This document shows, piece by piece, positions 33,559-43,467 of a DNA stretch of 64,000 bases. How positions within the stretch are numbered: the first letter of the stretch is position 1; the number at the start of each line of letters is the position of its first letter. The position numbers were made by a program, and so were the translations under genes. The notes beneath the pieces were generated by a model. It was not told the DNA's origin, searched no databases, and saw only the letters and a program-made list of their open reading frames with translations. Source of the stretch: Nocardiopsis sp. CC223A (lineage in GTDB: Bacteria > Actinomycetota > Actinomycetes > Streptosporangiales > Streptosporangiaceae). The stretch spans positions 1 to 64,000 of the forward strand of contig NZ_JASFDV010000021.1 in assembly GCF_030766825.1 (NCBI RefSeq), read 5' to 3'.

Positions 33559-35637
33559 ATGGCCGGGGCAGTCGGTATCGATCTGGGGACCACCAACTCC
33601 GTGATCGCCGCGGTGGAGGGCGGTCAGCCCACGGTGATCCCCAACAGCGAGGGGTCGCGGACCACACCGTCGGTGGTGGCGTTCACCGATACCGGGGAGC
33701 GCCTCGTCGGGCAGCCGGCCCGGCGCCAGGCCATCCTCAACCCCAAGGGCACCGTCTACTCCGCCAAGCGCTTCATCGGCCGCCGCTTCGACGGGGTCGA
33801 CAGCGAGATGAAGGCGGTGTCCTTCGACGTCGTGGAGGGCCCGGAGGACTCGGTGCGGTTCGAGGTCGAGGGCCGCGGGTACGCGCCCGAGGAGATCTCC
33901 GCGCTGGTGCTGCGCAAGCTCACCGAGGACGCCGCCAAGTACCTGGGCGAGAAGGTCACCGAGGCCGTCATCACCGTCCCGGCCTACTTCAACGACGCCC
34001 AACGCCAGGCCACCGAGGACGCCGGGCGGATCGCGGGGCCGGAGGTCCTGCGCATCGTCAACGAGCCGACCGCGGCGGCCCTGGCCTACGGGCTGGACAA
34101 GCACGAGAACGAGACCGTGCTGGTGTTCGACCTGGGCGGCGGCACCTTCGACGTCAGCATCCTGACCGTCGGCGAGGGCGTGGTCGAGGTGATGTCGACC
34201 TCCGGCGACGGCCACCTGGGCGGCGACGACTTCGACCGGCGGCTGGTCGACCACACGGCCGACGAGTTCCAACAGGCCGAGGGCGTGGACCTGCGCAACG
34301 ACCCGCAGGCACTGCAACGGCTCTTCGAGGCCGCCGAGAAGGCCAAGGTCGAACTGTCCTCGGTCACCCGCACCCAGGTGAACCCGCCGTTCGTCACCGC
34401 CACCGAGAGCGGGCCCAAGCACCTGGTCATGACGATCATGCGGTCCACGTTCGACGAGATCACCCACGACCTGGTCGAGCGCACCCTGGGACCGGTCGAG
34501 CGTGCGATGGCCGACGCCAAGGTCACCGCGAGCGACATCGACGAGGTCATCCTGGTCGGCGGGTCCACCCGGATCCCGGCCGTGCAGCAGGTGGTACGCC
34601 GCCTCACCGGCGGGTCGGCCCCCAACATGACCGTCAACCCCGACGAGGTCGTCGCGATCGGCGCGGCCGTCCAGGCCGCCATCATCAAGGGCGACATGCA
34701 GGACGTCCTGCTGTTGGACGTCACCCCGCTGTCCCTGGGCGTGGAGACCCTGGGCGGGATGATGACCAAGGTCATCGAACGCAACACCACCATCCCGGCC
34801 CGGCGCACCGAGACGTTCAGCACCGCCGACGACGAGCAATCCGCCGTGGACATCGTGGTCCTACAGGGCGAGCGCGGACGCGCCGCCGACAACCGGGTGC
34901 TGGGCCGGTTCCGGCCGGAGGGCATCCGGCCGGCACCACGCGGCACCCCGCAGATCGAGGTCACCTACGACATCGACGCCAACGGCATCCTCAACGTGTC
35001 GGCCCGGGACGAGGACACCGGCACCGAGCAGCGGATCACCATCACCGGGACCTCCACCCTGGACAGCGCCGAGGTCGAGCGGATGGTCGCCGACGCCGAG
35101 CGGCACCGGGACGAGGACACCCGGCTGCGGGAGGGGGTCGACGCCCGCAACGAACCGGACGGGACGGCCCACCGGGTGGAACGCAGGCTCGCCGAACTCG
35201 GGGACGGGGTCGCCGCCCACGACCGGGCGCGGGCCGAGGAGCTGGTCGGCCGGGCCCGGGCCGCGGTCGCCGAACAGGCGCCGGTGGACCGGGTGCGGTC
35301 CCTGTCCCAGGAACTACAGCAGGTCTTCCACGGGCTGGGCGCCCGGCCCCGCGGAGAGGCCGGGGGCGGCGGGACGGCGCAGGTCCTCGGCGGGCACCGG
35401 GACGCTCGCCCGGTACATCTCCACCCGGTCGACCACCGCGTCGAACACGTCGTCGACGAGCCGGGGCAGGCGTCCTTGCGCCCAACCGGCGAGTTCGGCC
35501 AGTGCGGCCCGGGTCACCGGGTCGTACCCGCCCTTTCGCGGTCCGTTGCGCTCGGCCTCCACCCGGGCATCGTCTCACCCCCGCGGCCCGGGGCGCCAAC
35601 CGGCGGGGCGGGGCTCATCCGGCCGCGGCCGGGGTGA
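33559..35637 (+). CDS. dnaK: DnaK/Hsp70 chaperone (second-type), with aberrant C-terminal read-through
   Basis: A 692-residue Hsp70. The ATPase domain is complete (GIDLGTTNS at 6-14, [40 protein letters not shown]). The substrate-binding domain is normal ([45 protein letters not shown]). The helical lid stops being recognisable after [14 protein letters not shown] (about residue 595). The next roughly 95 residues lack the usual acidic tail and are antisense to a PucR-type gene fragment, so they look like accidental read-through into the start of the ydeP-like gene. There is no grpE/dnaJ neighbour, so this is an accessory copy. GAGGGGG precedes the ATG. Confidence 0.93.
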   Translation: MAGAVGIDLGTTNSVIAAVEGGQPTVIPNSEGSRTTPSVVAFTDTGERLVGQPARRQAILNPKGTVYSAKRFIGRRFDGVDSEMKAVSFDVVEGPEDSVRFEVEGRGYAPEEISALVLRKLTEDAAKYLGEKVTEAVITVPAYFNDAQRQATEDAGRIAGPEVLRIVNEPTAAALAYGLDKHENETVLVFDLGGGTFDVSILTVGEGVVEVMSTSGDGHLGGDDFDRRLVDHTADEFQQAEGVDLRNDPQALQRLFEAAEKAKVELSSVTRTQVNPPFVTATESGPKHLVMTIMRSTFDEITHDLVERTLGPVERAMADAKVTASDIDEVILVGGSTRIPAVQQVVRRLTGGSAPNMTVNPDEVVAIGAAVQAAIIKGDMQDVLLLDVTPLSLGVETLGGMMTKVIERNTTIPARRTETFSTADDEQSAVDIVVLQGERGRAADNRVLGRFRPEGIRPAPRGTPQIEVTYDIDANGILNVSARDEDTGTEQRITITGTSTLDSAEVERMVADAERHRDEDTRLREGVDARNEPDGTAHRVERRLAELGDGVAAHDRARAEELVGRARAAVAEQAPVDRVRSLSQELQQVFHGLGARPRGEAGGGGTAQVLGGHRDARPVHLHPVDHRVEHVVDEPGQASLRPTGEFGQCGPGHRVVPALSRSVALGLHPGIVSPPRPGAPTGGAGLIRPRPG
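35314..35562 (-). pseudogene. PucR/CdaR-type regulator, N-terminal fragment antisense to the dnaK tail
   Basis: The minus strand has coherent coding sequence: [40 protein letters not shown] and [12 protein letters not shown]. This is the opening helix pair of PucR-family regulators (..LPELVD.V...I...VP.Y....V..EDL..S). It starts at a GTG at 35562 and loses identity at about 35370, where the DnaK lid begins on the other strand. The rest of the regulator is missing. A deletion appears to have fused the dnaK 3' end to this remnant. Confidence 0.6.
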
Positions 35638-37906
35638 CCCGGACCCGGATGTTCTTCATCAGCGGCTGGTCGCTCTGGGTGCTGTAGTCGGCGGCCCCGA
35701 CCAGGACGTTCATCTCCGGCATGTACCCGGCGGCGCTGCCGCGCGGCAGGTCGTAACGCAGTGCCCGGTAGCCGCGCAGGTGGCGGTGCGCACCGTCCTT
35801 GGAGCGGGACTCGATGTCGACCAGGGTGCCCTCCGCGATGCCGCGGGCGCGCATGTCCTCGGGGTTCATGAAGATCAGGGTGCGCAGGTTCTGCACGCCC
35901 CGGTAGCGGTCGTTGTCGGAGTAGACGGTGGTGTTCCACTGGTCGTGGGAGCGCATGGTCTGTAGGACGAGCACGTCGTGGTCGGCGGGCACCACGTCGG
36001 GCAGCTCCGCGCTGGAGAACTCGGCCCGCTCCGAGGGGGTGAGGAACACCAGCTCGCGGGCGGGCTGCTTGATGCGGAACCCCAGCGGGAGCCGCACCCG
36101 GCGGTTGAAGTCCTCGAACCCCGGCAGGACCTTGGCCATGGTGTCGCGGATGCGGTCGTAGTCCTCGATGTAGTCCTCCCAGGGGGTGGCGCTGTCGGGC
36201 AGGGTCGCCCGCGCCATCCCCGCGATGATCGCCGGTTCCGACAGCAGGTGCGGGGAGGCGGGGCGCTTCATGCCCACCGACAGGTGGACCATGCTCATGG
36301 AGTCCTCCACCGAGGTGGCCTGCACGCCGGTGTGCTGCTCGTCCTTCTCGGTGCGGCCCAGGCACGGCAGGATGAGCGCCTCCCGGCCGTGTTCCAGGTG
36401 GCTGCGGTTGAGCTTGGTACTGACGTGCACGGTGAGGTCGCACCGGCGCATGCCCGCCGCCGTGTACGGGGTGTCCGGGGCGGCCATGACGAAGTTGCCG
36501 CCCATGCCGACGAACACCCGGATCCGGCCCTCGGCCCGGTCTCCCCGGTGCATGGCCCCGACGGTGCCGACGGTGTCCAGGCCGTGCTCGCGCGGCGGGT
36601 CGATGCCGCACACCGACGCCAGCCGGTCCAGGAACGCCGCGGTGGGCCGGTGGTCGATGCCGCAGGTGCGGTTGCCCTGCACGTTGCTGTGCCCGCGCAC
36701 CGGCGAGGGTCCGGCGCCCTCCCGGCCCAGGTTGCCGCGCAGCAGGAGCACGTTGACGATCTCGCGGACGGTGTCCACACCGTGTTCGTGCTGGGTGATG
36801 CCCAGGCACCAGCTGATGAGGGTGCGCTCGGACCGGTGGTACACCTCGGCCGCCTCCAGGATGGCGGCGCGCGGCAGCCCCGACTGGTGCTCCAGCTCCT
36901 CCCAGGGGGTGTCGGCGCACACCTTGCGGTACGCCTCGAACCCGGACGTGTAGCGCTCGATGAACTCGGGGTCGACGGCCTTGGGGTCGCTCTCGGCGCG
37001 CTCCAGCAGCGCCTTGGCGATGCCGCGCATGAGCGCCATGTCGCCGCCGGGCCGGACCTGGAGGTCGAGGCTGCTGGTGGGGGTGGACCTCATCAGCGCC
37101 ATGTCGACGAAGTCGTGCGGGACGATGGCCCTGCGGGCGGCCGCCTCGACCATCGGGTTGACGTGCACGATCTTCGCGCCGCGCTTCTCGGCCTCGGTGA
37201 GGGCGGTGAGCATGCGGGGGGCGTTGGAGGCCGCGTTGACGCCCATGATGAACAGGGCGTCGGCGGTCTCCCAGTCCTTGAGGTCGGCGGTGCCCTTGCC
37301 GGTGCCCAGCGCCGCCTGTAGGGCGCGGCCGGACGCCTCATGGCACATGTTGGAGCAGTCGGGGAGGTTGTTGGTGCCGAACTCGCGGGCCATCAGCTGG
37401 TAGAGGAAGGTCGCCTCGTTGCCCAGGCGCCCGGAGGTGTAGAACGCGGCCTCGTCCGGGGAGTCCAGTCCGCGCAGGTGGCGGCCGACCAGCGCGAAGG
37501 CGTCCTTCCAGGCGATCGGCACGTACTTGTCGGTGCCGGCGTCGTAGACCAGCGGGCCCACCAGCCTCCCCTGTGCCTCCAGTTCGTGGTCGCTCCAGGT
37601 CTTGAGCTCGGTGACGGTGTGCTCGGCGAAGAACTCCCTGCCCGCGCGTTCGTGCGTCATCTCCCAGGTGACGTGCTTGATGCCGTTCTCGCAGATGTCG
37701 AGCTTGAGGCCCTTGGTGTCGTCGGGCCAGGCGCAGCCCGGACAGTCGAAGCCGCCGTTCTCGTGGTTCATCTTGAAGATGGCGCGCGGTCCGTCGATCC
37801 ACTCGCCCTCGCCCTTGAGGACGTTCATGACCGATATCGCCGCACCCCATCCGGCCGCGGGGTGGTGGTAGTCGCGCTGGGACCACTGCTTCTTCTCGTC
37901 CGCCAT
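35615..37906 (-). CDS. FdhF/YdeP-family molybdopterin oxidoreductase
   Basis: A 763-residue molybdopterin enzyme of the YdeP group. The N-terminal [12 protein letters not shown] carries the cysteine pair kept in this subgroup. [20 protein letters not shown] and [14 protein letters not shown] follow, the latter with the probable Mo-ligand cysteine. [15 protein letters not shown] and [17 protein letters not shown] are further pterin-binding blocks, and the C-terminal barrel is [21 protein letters not shown]. coli YdeP supports acid resistance; the true substrate of the family is not settled. There is no Tat signal, so it is cytoplasmic. GGGAGGG precedes the ATG. It overlaps the aberrant dnaK tail by 23 bp. 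Confidence 0.93.
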   Translation of the reverse strand: MADEKKQWSQRDYHHPAAGWGAAISVMNVLKGEGEWIDGPRAIFKMNHENGGFDCPGCAWPDDTKGLKLDICENGIKHVTWEMTHERAGREFFAEHTVTELKTWSDHELEAQGRLVGPLVYDAGTDKYVPIAWKDAFALVGRHLRGLDSPDEAAFYTSGRLGNEATFLYQLMAREFGTNNLPDCSNMCHEASGRALQAALGTGKGTADLKDWETADALFIMGVNAASNAPRMLTALTEAEKRGAKIVHVNPMVEAAARRAIVPHDFVDMALMRSTPTSSLDLQVRPGGDMALMRGIAKALLERAESDPKAVDPEFIERYTSGFEAYRKVCADTPWEELEHQSGLPRAAILEAAEVYHRSERTLISWCLGITQHEHGVDTVREIVNVLLLRGNLGREGAGPSPVRGHSNVQGNRTCGIDHRPTAAFLDRLASVCGIDPPREHGLDTVGTVGAMHRGDRAEGRIRVFVGMGGNFVMAAPDTPYTAAGMRRCDLTVHVSTKLNRSHLEHGREALILPCLGRTEKDEQHTGVQATSVEDSMSMVHLSVGMKRPASPHLLSEPAIIAGMARATLPDSATPWEDYIEDYDRIRDTMAKVLPGFEDFNRRVRLPLGFRIKQPARELVFLTPSERAEFSSAELPDVVPADHDVLVLQTMRSHDQWNTTVYSDNDRYRGVQNLRTLIFMNPEDMRARGIAEGTLVDIESRSKDGAHRHLRGYRALRYDLPRGSAAGYMPEMNVLVGAADYSTQSDQPLMKNIRVRVTPAAAG

Positions 37907-38274
37907 GAGGCCCTCCCCGTCGTCGTCCGCCGTTCCCGCCGCCGCGGCGGACGGAAAAAGAAGAATTCCTTGCGGACATTTGAATCGGCCGATACCGAAT
38001 AATTCCGGGGCGCCGGACCCCGGGCGCGTTCTCTGTACCGCAGAACCCTCTGTGTCGCAGAAGCACAGTTCACGGCGTTGCCATCATACGGCCGGGGGGA
38101 TGCCCGGACAATCACCGGCAAAGCCGCCGGGGAAACCCGATCGCGACACACCACGGCCGTTGTCATGCGGAACAAAAGAGCCTGCGGCATGCGAACCTGA
38201 AGGGCGGGAAATGATAAATTCGGCCCCTTCCGGGAAATGTCCCGGGGCCGGGCGAGCGGGAGGGCGTGGGGCGG
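37907..38274. promoter_or_regulatory. Divergent region between ydeP-like and DyP peroxidase genes
   Basis: This 368-bp spacer has AT-rich segments (AAAAAGAAGAATTCC near 37955, GAATAATTCC near 37995 and AAATGATAAATTCG near 38209) that probably hold the two divergent promoters. No gene is supported. Confidence 0.5.
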
Positions 38275-39231
38275 ATGGCGGACGGGAACCGATCCCAGGC
38301 GGTGGCGGTGCCGCCGGCCAGGGCCGCGGTGGTGCTCGTCCTGACCGTGCGGCCCGGGCCGCCGGGCCCGGTGCGCGAGCTGCTGTCGGACGCCGCCGGG
38401 ATCGTCCGGGCCGTGGGGTTCCGCGCCCCCGACGAGGGGCTGAGCTGTGTGACCGGGATCGGCGCGGACCTGTGGGACCGGCTCTACGCGCTCGCGCGCC
38501 CGCCCGGGCTGCACCGCTTCCGCAAGATCTCCGGGGACCGGCACACCGCGGTCTCCACCCCCGGCGACCTGGTGTTCCACGTGCGGGCGCACCGCATGGA
38601 CCTGTGCTTCGAGGTGGCCCGCCGGCTCACCGACAGGCTGTCGGGCCTGGCCGACGTGGTCGACGAGGTCCACGGGTTCCGGTACTTCGACGAGCGGGAC
38701 CTGCTGGGGTTCGTCGATGGCACCGAGAGCCCCACCGGGGCGGAGGCGGTGGACACGGTGCGCGTCGCCGACGGCGACCCGGTGTTCGTCGGCGGTTCCT
38801 ACCTGGTGGTGCAGAAGTACGTGCACGACCTGGGCGCCTGGGACGCGCTGCCGGTGGAGGAGCAGGAGCGGGCCATCGGCCGCCACAAGCTCAGCGACAT
38901 CGAGATCCCCGACTCGGAGAAGGCGCCGAACTCCCACGTCGCGCTGAACACGATCACCGACGCCGACGGGAACGAGCGCAGGATCGTCCGGGAGAACATG
39001 CCGTTCGGGTCGGTGGGCGAGGGCGTGTTCGGCACGTACTTCATCGGCTACGCCGCCGACCCGGGCGTGATCGAGCAGATGCTGCACAACATGTTCGTCG
39101 GCGACCCGCCCGGGAACCACGACCGGATCCTGGACTTCTCCACGGCGGTCACCGGGACCCTGTTCTTCATTCCCCCCGCCGACCTGTTGGAGGACCCGCC
39201 ACCGGCACCGGGACACGAGGGGCCGTCGTGA
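38275..39231 (+). CDS. Dye-decolorizing (DyP-type) heme peroxidase
   Basis: A 318-residue DyP peroxidase. The GXXDG motif is GFVDGTESP (about 143-151), and its Asp acts in peroxide cleavage. The proximal heme histidine is in KAPNSHVALNT, the distal arginine in RIVRENMPFG, and GTYFIGYAADP follows as in other type B DyPs. There is no Tat signal, so it acts in the cytosol or inside an encapsulin shell. No encapsulin gene is nearby. The ATG at 38275 is spaced correctly from GGAGGG; the GTG at 38266 is too close to it. Confidence 0.94.
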   Translation: MADGNRSQAVAVPPARAAVVLVLTVRPGPPGPVRELLSDAAGIVRAVGFRAPDEGLSCVTGIGADLWDRLYALARPPGLHRFRKISGDRHTAVSTPGDLVFHVRAHRMDLCFEVARRLTDRLSGLADVVDEVHGFRYFDERDLLGFVDGTESPTGAEAVDTVRVADGDPVFVGGSYLVVQKYVHDLGAWDALPVEEQERAIGRHKLSDIEIPDSEKAPNSHVALNTITDADGNERRIVRENMPFGSVGEGVFGTYFIGYAADPGVIEQMLHNMFVGDPPGNHDRILDFSTAVTGTLFFIPPADLLEDPPPAPGHEGPS

Positions 39232-39310
39232 CGGCCCGGGTCCCGTCCGGCGCGTGGCCGCGCCTGGTGCTCTCGGTGGTTCCGGGGGTCCTGGTCGGGG
39301 TGGCCGCCAT
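39228..39310 (+). pseudogene. Possible start of a lost membrane protein gene
   Basis: A GTG overlapping the DyP stop (GTGA) opens a frame reading MTARVPSGAWPRLVLSVVPG, then VLVGVAAIRPR. That is a basic start followed by one hydrophobic helix. The frame then runs antisense into the ATPase gene without coding character. It looks like the 5' end of a coupled membrane protein gene cut off when the siderophore operon became adjacent, but chance cannot be excluded. Confidence 0.3.
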
Positions 39311-39320
39311 CCGCCCCCGG

Positions 39321-40130
39321 TCAGCCGGCGGAGGGGTCGTGGTGGCGGCCGATGGGCAGCATCAGCGGCCTCCCCGACACCGGGTCGGTGATGATGCGGC
39401 TGCGCAGGCCGAACACCGCCTCCACCGTCTCGGGCGTGAGCACCTGCTCGGGGGTGCCCGCGGCGTGCAGCCTCCCGTCGGCCAGGGCGATGAGGTGGTC
39501 GGCGTAGCGGGCCGCCAGGTTGAGGTCGTGCAGCACCATCACGATGGTCGTGCCCAGCGACCGGTTGAGGTCGGTGAGCAGGTCCAGGACCTCCACCTGG
39601 TGGCTGACGTCGAGGAACGTCGTCGGCTCGTCGAGCAGCAGCAGGTCCGTGCGCTGGGCCAGCGCCATCGCGATCCACACCCGCTGGCGCTGTCCGCCGG
39701 ACAGCTCGTCCACCGGACGGTCGGCCAGATCCAGGGTCCCGGTGGCCTCCAGGGCGGCGGCCACCGCCTCGTCGTCCTCGCGGGTCCACCGCGAGAACAC
39801 CCCCTGGTGGGGGTGGCGGCCGCGGCCCACCAGGTCGCTCACCGCGATCCCCTCCGGTGCGATGGGCGACTGCGGCAGCAGCCCCAGGGTGCGGGCCACC
39901 CGCTTGGACGGCATCCGGTGGACCTTCTCACCGTCCAGCAGCACCTGTCCGGACCGGGGCGACAGCAGCCGCGACATGGCCCGCAGCAGGGTGGACTTGC
40001 CGCAGGCGTTGGCGCCGACGATCACGGTGATGCGCCCCGGCGGCACCACCAGGTCCAGTGCCTCGATGACGACCCGGTCCTGGTACCCCAGGGTCAGGTC
40101 CTCGACGAGGAGCGAATGGGCCGTGGTCAC
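39321..40130 (-). CDS. Siderophore ABC importer ATP-binding protein (FecE/FepC-like)
   Basis: A 269-residue ABC ATPase. Walker A is GANACGKST, where Ala-Cys replaces the usual Asn/Gly-x-Ser/Gly as in many FepC proteins. The Q-loop is LLPQSP, the signature LSGGQRQRVWIAMALAQ, Walker B LLLLDEPTTFLD and the H-loop histidine in VLHDLNLAARYA. GRGRHPHQG is typical of ferric-siderophore ATPases. It powers the two FecCD permeases encoded just upstream. The GTG start overlaps the permease stop (GTGA), with GGGAGG inside the permease gene. It is the last gene of the four-gene operon. Confidence 0.96.
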   Translation of the reverse strand: MTTAHSLLVEDLTLGYQDRVVIEALDLVVPPGRITVIVGANACGKSTLLRAMSRLLSPRSGQVLLDGEKVHRMPSKRVARTLGLLPQSPIAPEGIAVSDLVGRGRHPHQGVFSRWTREDDEAVAAALEATGTLDLADRPVDELSGGQRQRVWIAMALAQRTDLLLLDEPTTFLDVSHQVEVLDLLTDLNRSLGTTIVMVLHDLNLAARYADHLIALADGRLHAAGTPEQVLTPETVEAVFGLRSRIITDPVSGRPLMLPIGRHHDPSAG

Positions 40131-41206
40131 AGGGAGCCTCCCGCGCGGTGGGTGCGGACGATCAGGTACACGAGGTAGGGCGCGCCCAGCACGCCGGTGA
40201 CGACGCCGACGGGGTAGCGGGTGCCGAGCAGGAACTGGCCGGCGAAGTCCGCCACCAGCACCAGCAGCGCGCCGACCAGGGCGGACGGCAGCAGCAGGGA
40301 TCCGCCCGGGCCCACCAGGCGGGCCGCGATCGGACCGGACAGGAACGCCACGAACGCGATCGGCCCCGCGGCGGCGGTCGCGAACGCGATGAGCCCCACC
40401 GCGGCGATGATGAGGACCAGCCGGGTACGGTCCACCCGCACCCCCAGTGCCGCGGCGGTGTCGTCGCCCAGCCGCAGCGCGTCCAGGTCCCCGCCCCGGG
40501 CCAGCAGCACCGGGGCCAAGACCGCCAAGGCGATCGCGGCGGGGACGACCGCCGCCCAGTCGGCCCCGTTGAGGCTGCCGGTCAGCCAGCGCAGCGCCTC
40601 CTGGAGGTCCCACTGGGCGGCCCGGTCCAGAATGTGGTCGATGATGCCGTTGAGCATCGCCGCGATGCCGATGCCCACCAGCACCAGCCGTCCGCCCGCC
40701 ACCCCGTTGCGGTACGACAGCAGGTACACCAGCAGCGCCACGCCCAGGCCGGACACGATGGCGAACGCCGACACCCCGACGCCCTCCAGGGAGAGCACCA
40801 CGATCGCGAAGGTGGCGCCCGCCCCGGCCCCGGCGCTGATGCCGATGATGTCGGGGCTGGCCAGCGGGTTGCGCAGCATGGTCTGGAAGGTGACGCCGGC
40901 CAGGCCGAAGCCCAGCCCGGTGACCACGGCCAGCACGGCCCGGGGCAGCCGCAGCCGCCCGACGGTGAACGAGGCGCCGGGCACGTCCCGGCCCAGGATC
41001 ACCCCGATCACGTCGGCGGGCGGGTAGAAGGTCCTCCCGACCATGAGGGTCACGGCGAACCCGGCGACGATGAGGACGCCCAGGACGGTGATGACGACGA
41101 GGCGCCGCCGCCCCCGGGCGCGCCGCCCCCGGGCGACGGCCGTCACCACGGCGTCATCGGGGACGGGGACGGAGGACCGGGTGGTGTCGATGGCGGAACC
41201 GCTCAC
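40127..41206 (-). CDS. Siderophore ABC importer permease (FecCD family), second subunit
   Basis: A 359-residue permease with an N-terminal basic cytoplasmic tail and about ten TM segments. FecCD hallmarks are RLPRAVLAVVTGLGFGLAGV, QTMLRNPLASPDIIGISAGA, DALRLGDDTAAALGV (the coupling region for the ATPase) and GPIAFVAFLSGPIAARLVG. It forms the membrane channel with the preceding permease. GTGA overlaps link it to both neighbours. Confidence 0.95.
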   Translation of the reverse strand: MSGSAIDTTRSSVPVPDDAVVTAVARGRRARGRRRLVVITVLGVLIVAGFAVTLMVGRTFYPPADVIGVILGRDVPGASFTVGRLRLPRAVLAVVTGLGFGLAGVTFQTMLRNPLASPDIIGISAGAGAGATFAIVVLSLEGVGVSAFAIVSGLGVALLVYLLSYRNGVAGGRLVLVGIGIAAMLNGIIDHILDRAAQWDLQEALRWLTGSLNGADWAAVVPAAIALAVLAPVLLARGGDLDALRLGDDTAAALGVRVDRTRLVLIIAAVGLIAFATAAAGPIAFVAFLSGPIAARLVGPGGSLLLPSALVGALLVLVADFAGQFLLGTRYPVGVVTGVLGAPYLVYLIVRTHRAGGSL

Positions 41207-42246
41207 AGTGCACGGACCTTGTGTCGGCGGACGATGGAGATGAAGACGGGGGCGCCGATGAGCGCGGTCACGATGCCGACGTCGAGTTCGGCGGGCCGGG
41301 CGACGATGCGGCCGAGCACGTCGGCGGCGGTCAGCAGGGCCGCGCCGCCCAGCGCGGAGAACGGCAGCAGCCAGCGGTGGTCGCCGCCGATGAGCATGCG
41401 GAAGGCGTGCGGCACCACCAGGCCGACGAACGCGATGGGCCCGGTGACCGCGGTGGAGGCCCCGCACAGGATCACGGCGCCCAGGGAGGCCGTGGCGCGG
41501 GCGGTGGCCACCCGGGCGCCCAGCCCGGCGGCGAGTTCGTCGCCCAGGGCGAGCAGGTCCAGTCCGCGTGCGGACAGCAGGCACAGCAGGAGGCCGACCA
41601 CCAGGAACGGCAGGACCTGGGAGATGGTGTCGAAGGTGCCGCCGCCCACACCGCCGATCTGCCAGGAGCGGACGCTCTCGGCGATGTCGCCGCGCGGCAG
41701 CGCCACGGCGGTGATGAACGACGCGAGGGCCGCCGAGGTGGCCGCCCCGGCCAGCGCGAGCTTGAGGGGGGTGGGGCCGCCCCGGCCCAGGGAGCCGACG
41801 ACGTACACGGCGACGGCGGTGGCCCCGGCCCCGGCGATCGCCACCTGGATCTGGGCGGTGGCCGTGGCCAGCCCGAAGTAGGCGATGCCGGTCACCACGG
41901 CCAGTGAGGCGCCCATGTTGACGCCCAGGATGCCGGGGTCGGCCAGCGGGTTGCGGGTGACGCCCTGCATGACCGCCCCGGCCAGGCCCAGCGCGGCCCC
42001 GGCCAGCACCGCGAGCACGGTGCGCGGGATGCGCTTGGCGACGGCCGCCCGGCCGAAGCCCTCGGTGTCGCCGCCCAGGGCGGCGACGATGTCGGGCCAG
42101 GAAACGCTGCGCGAGCCCACGGTGATCGAGGCGAACATCAGCCCCAGGAGGACCGCGATGAGCAGGAGCAGCCACAGGGCCTTGGCGCGCCGGGGGCGCC
42201 GCACCACGGCGGCGCCCGCGACCACTGCGGTGTCGTGCACGGTCAC
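41203..42246 (-). CDS. Siderophore ABC importer permease (FecCD family), first subunit
   Basis: A 347-residue permease. Diagnostic blocks are RIPRTVLAVLAGAALGLAGA, MQGVTRNPLADPGILGVNMG, LLALGDELAAGLGARV and GPIAFVGLVVPHAFRMLIG, with about ten TM segments. It pairs with the second permease as a heterodimer. Its GTG overlaps the stop of the binding-protein gene (GTGA), so translation of all four importer subunits is linked from one iron-regulated promoter. Confidence 0.95.
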   Translation of the reverse strand: MTVHDTAVVAGAAVVRRPRRAKALWLLLLIAVLLGLMFASITVGSRSVSWPDIVAALGGDTEGFGRAAVAKRIPRTVLAVLAGAALGLAGAVMQGVTRNPLADPGILGVNMGASLAVVTGIAYFGLATATAQIQVAIAGAGATAVAVYVVGSLGRGGPTPLKLALAGAATSAALASFITAVALPRGDIAESVRSWQIGGVGGGTFDTISQVLPFLVVGLLLCLLSARGLDLLALGDELAAGLGARVATARATASLGAVILCGASTAVTGPIAFVGLVVPHAFRMLIGGDHRWLLPFSALGGAALLTAADVLGRIVARPAELDVGIVTALIGAPVFISIVRRHKVRAL

Positions 42247-43271
42247 TCGGCCTTGTCGGCGGCCTCGGACAGCAGCGACAGGTAGTCGTCCAGGACCCAG
42301 GAGATGGCCAGCGGGGTCGGGTTGGCGGCGGTGCCCAGGGGGTCGGTGCCGGGCAGGGCGACGATGGCTCCGCTCTCGACGGCGGGCATCTGGGACAGCA
42401 GCGGGTCGGCCTCCAGGGCCTCGACGAGCTCGTCGCCGCCGTAGGTGACGATGATGTCGACGTCGCTGAAGGCGTCGGCCTGTTCGGCGCTGTGGGTCAG
42501 GGAGAACGCGTCGGTCTCGGCGGAGGCGGTGGCGACGCTCTCGGGGGTGGAAAGGCCCAGGTCCTCGAAGAAGAGGGCGCGGGTGTCGTGGGTGGTGTAG
42601 AAGCTGACCTCGCTCAGGTCGGAGGTGTCGACGTGGGTGAGGAACATCGTCGCCTTGCCCTCCAGGGAGGGGTGCTCCGCGGCGGCCGCGGCGATCTCCT
42701 CCTCCAGGTCGGCGACGAGCGCCTCGCCCTCCTCGGCCATGCCCATGGCCTGGCTGTTGAAGCGGATCATGTCCTGCCAGGGGGTGCCCCAGGCGGTCTC
42801 GGGGTAGGCGACGACGGGGGCGATCTCGCTGAGGGTGTCGTAGTCGTCCTGGGTGAGGCCGGAGTAGGCGGCCAGGATGACGTCGGGCTCGGTGTCGGCG
42901 ACCGCCTCGAAGTCGATGCCGTCGGTCTCGTCGAACAGCACGGGGGTCTGGGCGTCGAGTTCTTCGAGCTTCTCGGAGACCCACGGCAGCAGGCCGTCGC
43001 CGTCGTCGTCGCCGAAGTTGGCGGCGGCCATGCCCACGGGGACGACGCCCAGGGCCAGGGGGACCTCGTGGTTGGCCCAGTTGACGGTGGCGACCCGCTC
43101 CGGCTCGGACTCGATGACCGTGGTGCCCAGGGCGTGCTCGATGGTGATCGGGGTCCAGTCCCCGGAGGCCCCGCCCTCCGGCCCGGCGGGCTCGTCGGAG
43201 GAGCAGGCGGTGAGCCCGAGGGCGAGCAGGGCCGCCGCGGCGACGGCGGTGGGCGTGAGAACGCGGGACAT
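42243..43271 (-). CDS. Siderophore ABC importer substrate-binding lipoprotein
   Basis: A 342-residue FecB/FepB-class lipoprotein. The signal peptide ends in LTAC at about residues 19-22, and the mature part starts SSDEPAGPEGG. EPERVATVNWANHEVPLALG and DVILAAYSGLTQDDYDTLSE begin the two lobes, joined by a long helix (ALVADLEEEIAAAAAEHPSL). It is the first gene of the importer operon and binds an unknown ferric siderophore. The ATG at 43271 has GGAAGGA upstream; an upstream start at 43358 lies beyond the signal peptide and is rejected. An iron box lies 95 bp upstream. Confidence 0.95.
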   Translation of the reverse strand: MSRVLTPTAVAAAALLALGLTACSSDEPAGPEGGASGDWTPITIEHALGTTVIESEPERVATVNWANHEVPLALGVVPVGMAAANFGDDDGDGLLPWVSEKLEELDAQTPVLFDETDGIDFEAVADTEPDVILAAYSGLTQDDYDTLSEIAPVVAYPETAWGTPWQDMIRFNSQAMGMAEEGEALVADLEEEIAAAAAEHPSLEGKATMFLTHVDTSDLSEVSFYTTHDTRALFFEDLGLSTPESVATASAETDAFSLTHSAEQADAFSDVDIIVTYGGDELVEALEADPLLSQMPAVESGAIVALPGTDPLGTAANPTPLAISWVLDDYLSLLSEAADKAE

Positions 43272-43365
43272 GGTGTCCTTCCGATCAGGGGACCGCGCCC
43301 CGGCGGCGGTCGCACCGCTCGCCGGGGAGTCGTCGCAGGGCAGGGGCACCCGCGACAACGGAAGA

Positions 43366-43384
43366 TAAGGGTTGCCTAACCGAA
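43366..43384 (-). promoter_or_regulatory. Iron box of the siderophore importer operon
   Basis: On the minus strand TTCGGTTAGGCAACCCTTA matches the core GGTTAGGC and both flanks of the DmdR/IdeR consensus. It lies 95 bp before the binding-protein ATG, so the operon should be induced by iron starvation. Confidence 0.8.
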
Positions 43385-43467
43385 CTTAGGGTGCATTCAC
43401 CCGGCGCGCAATCACGCAGATGTGACAGCCTTTGTCGCGAAACGGACATCCGTCCCCCGGATCGCCG

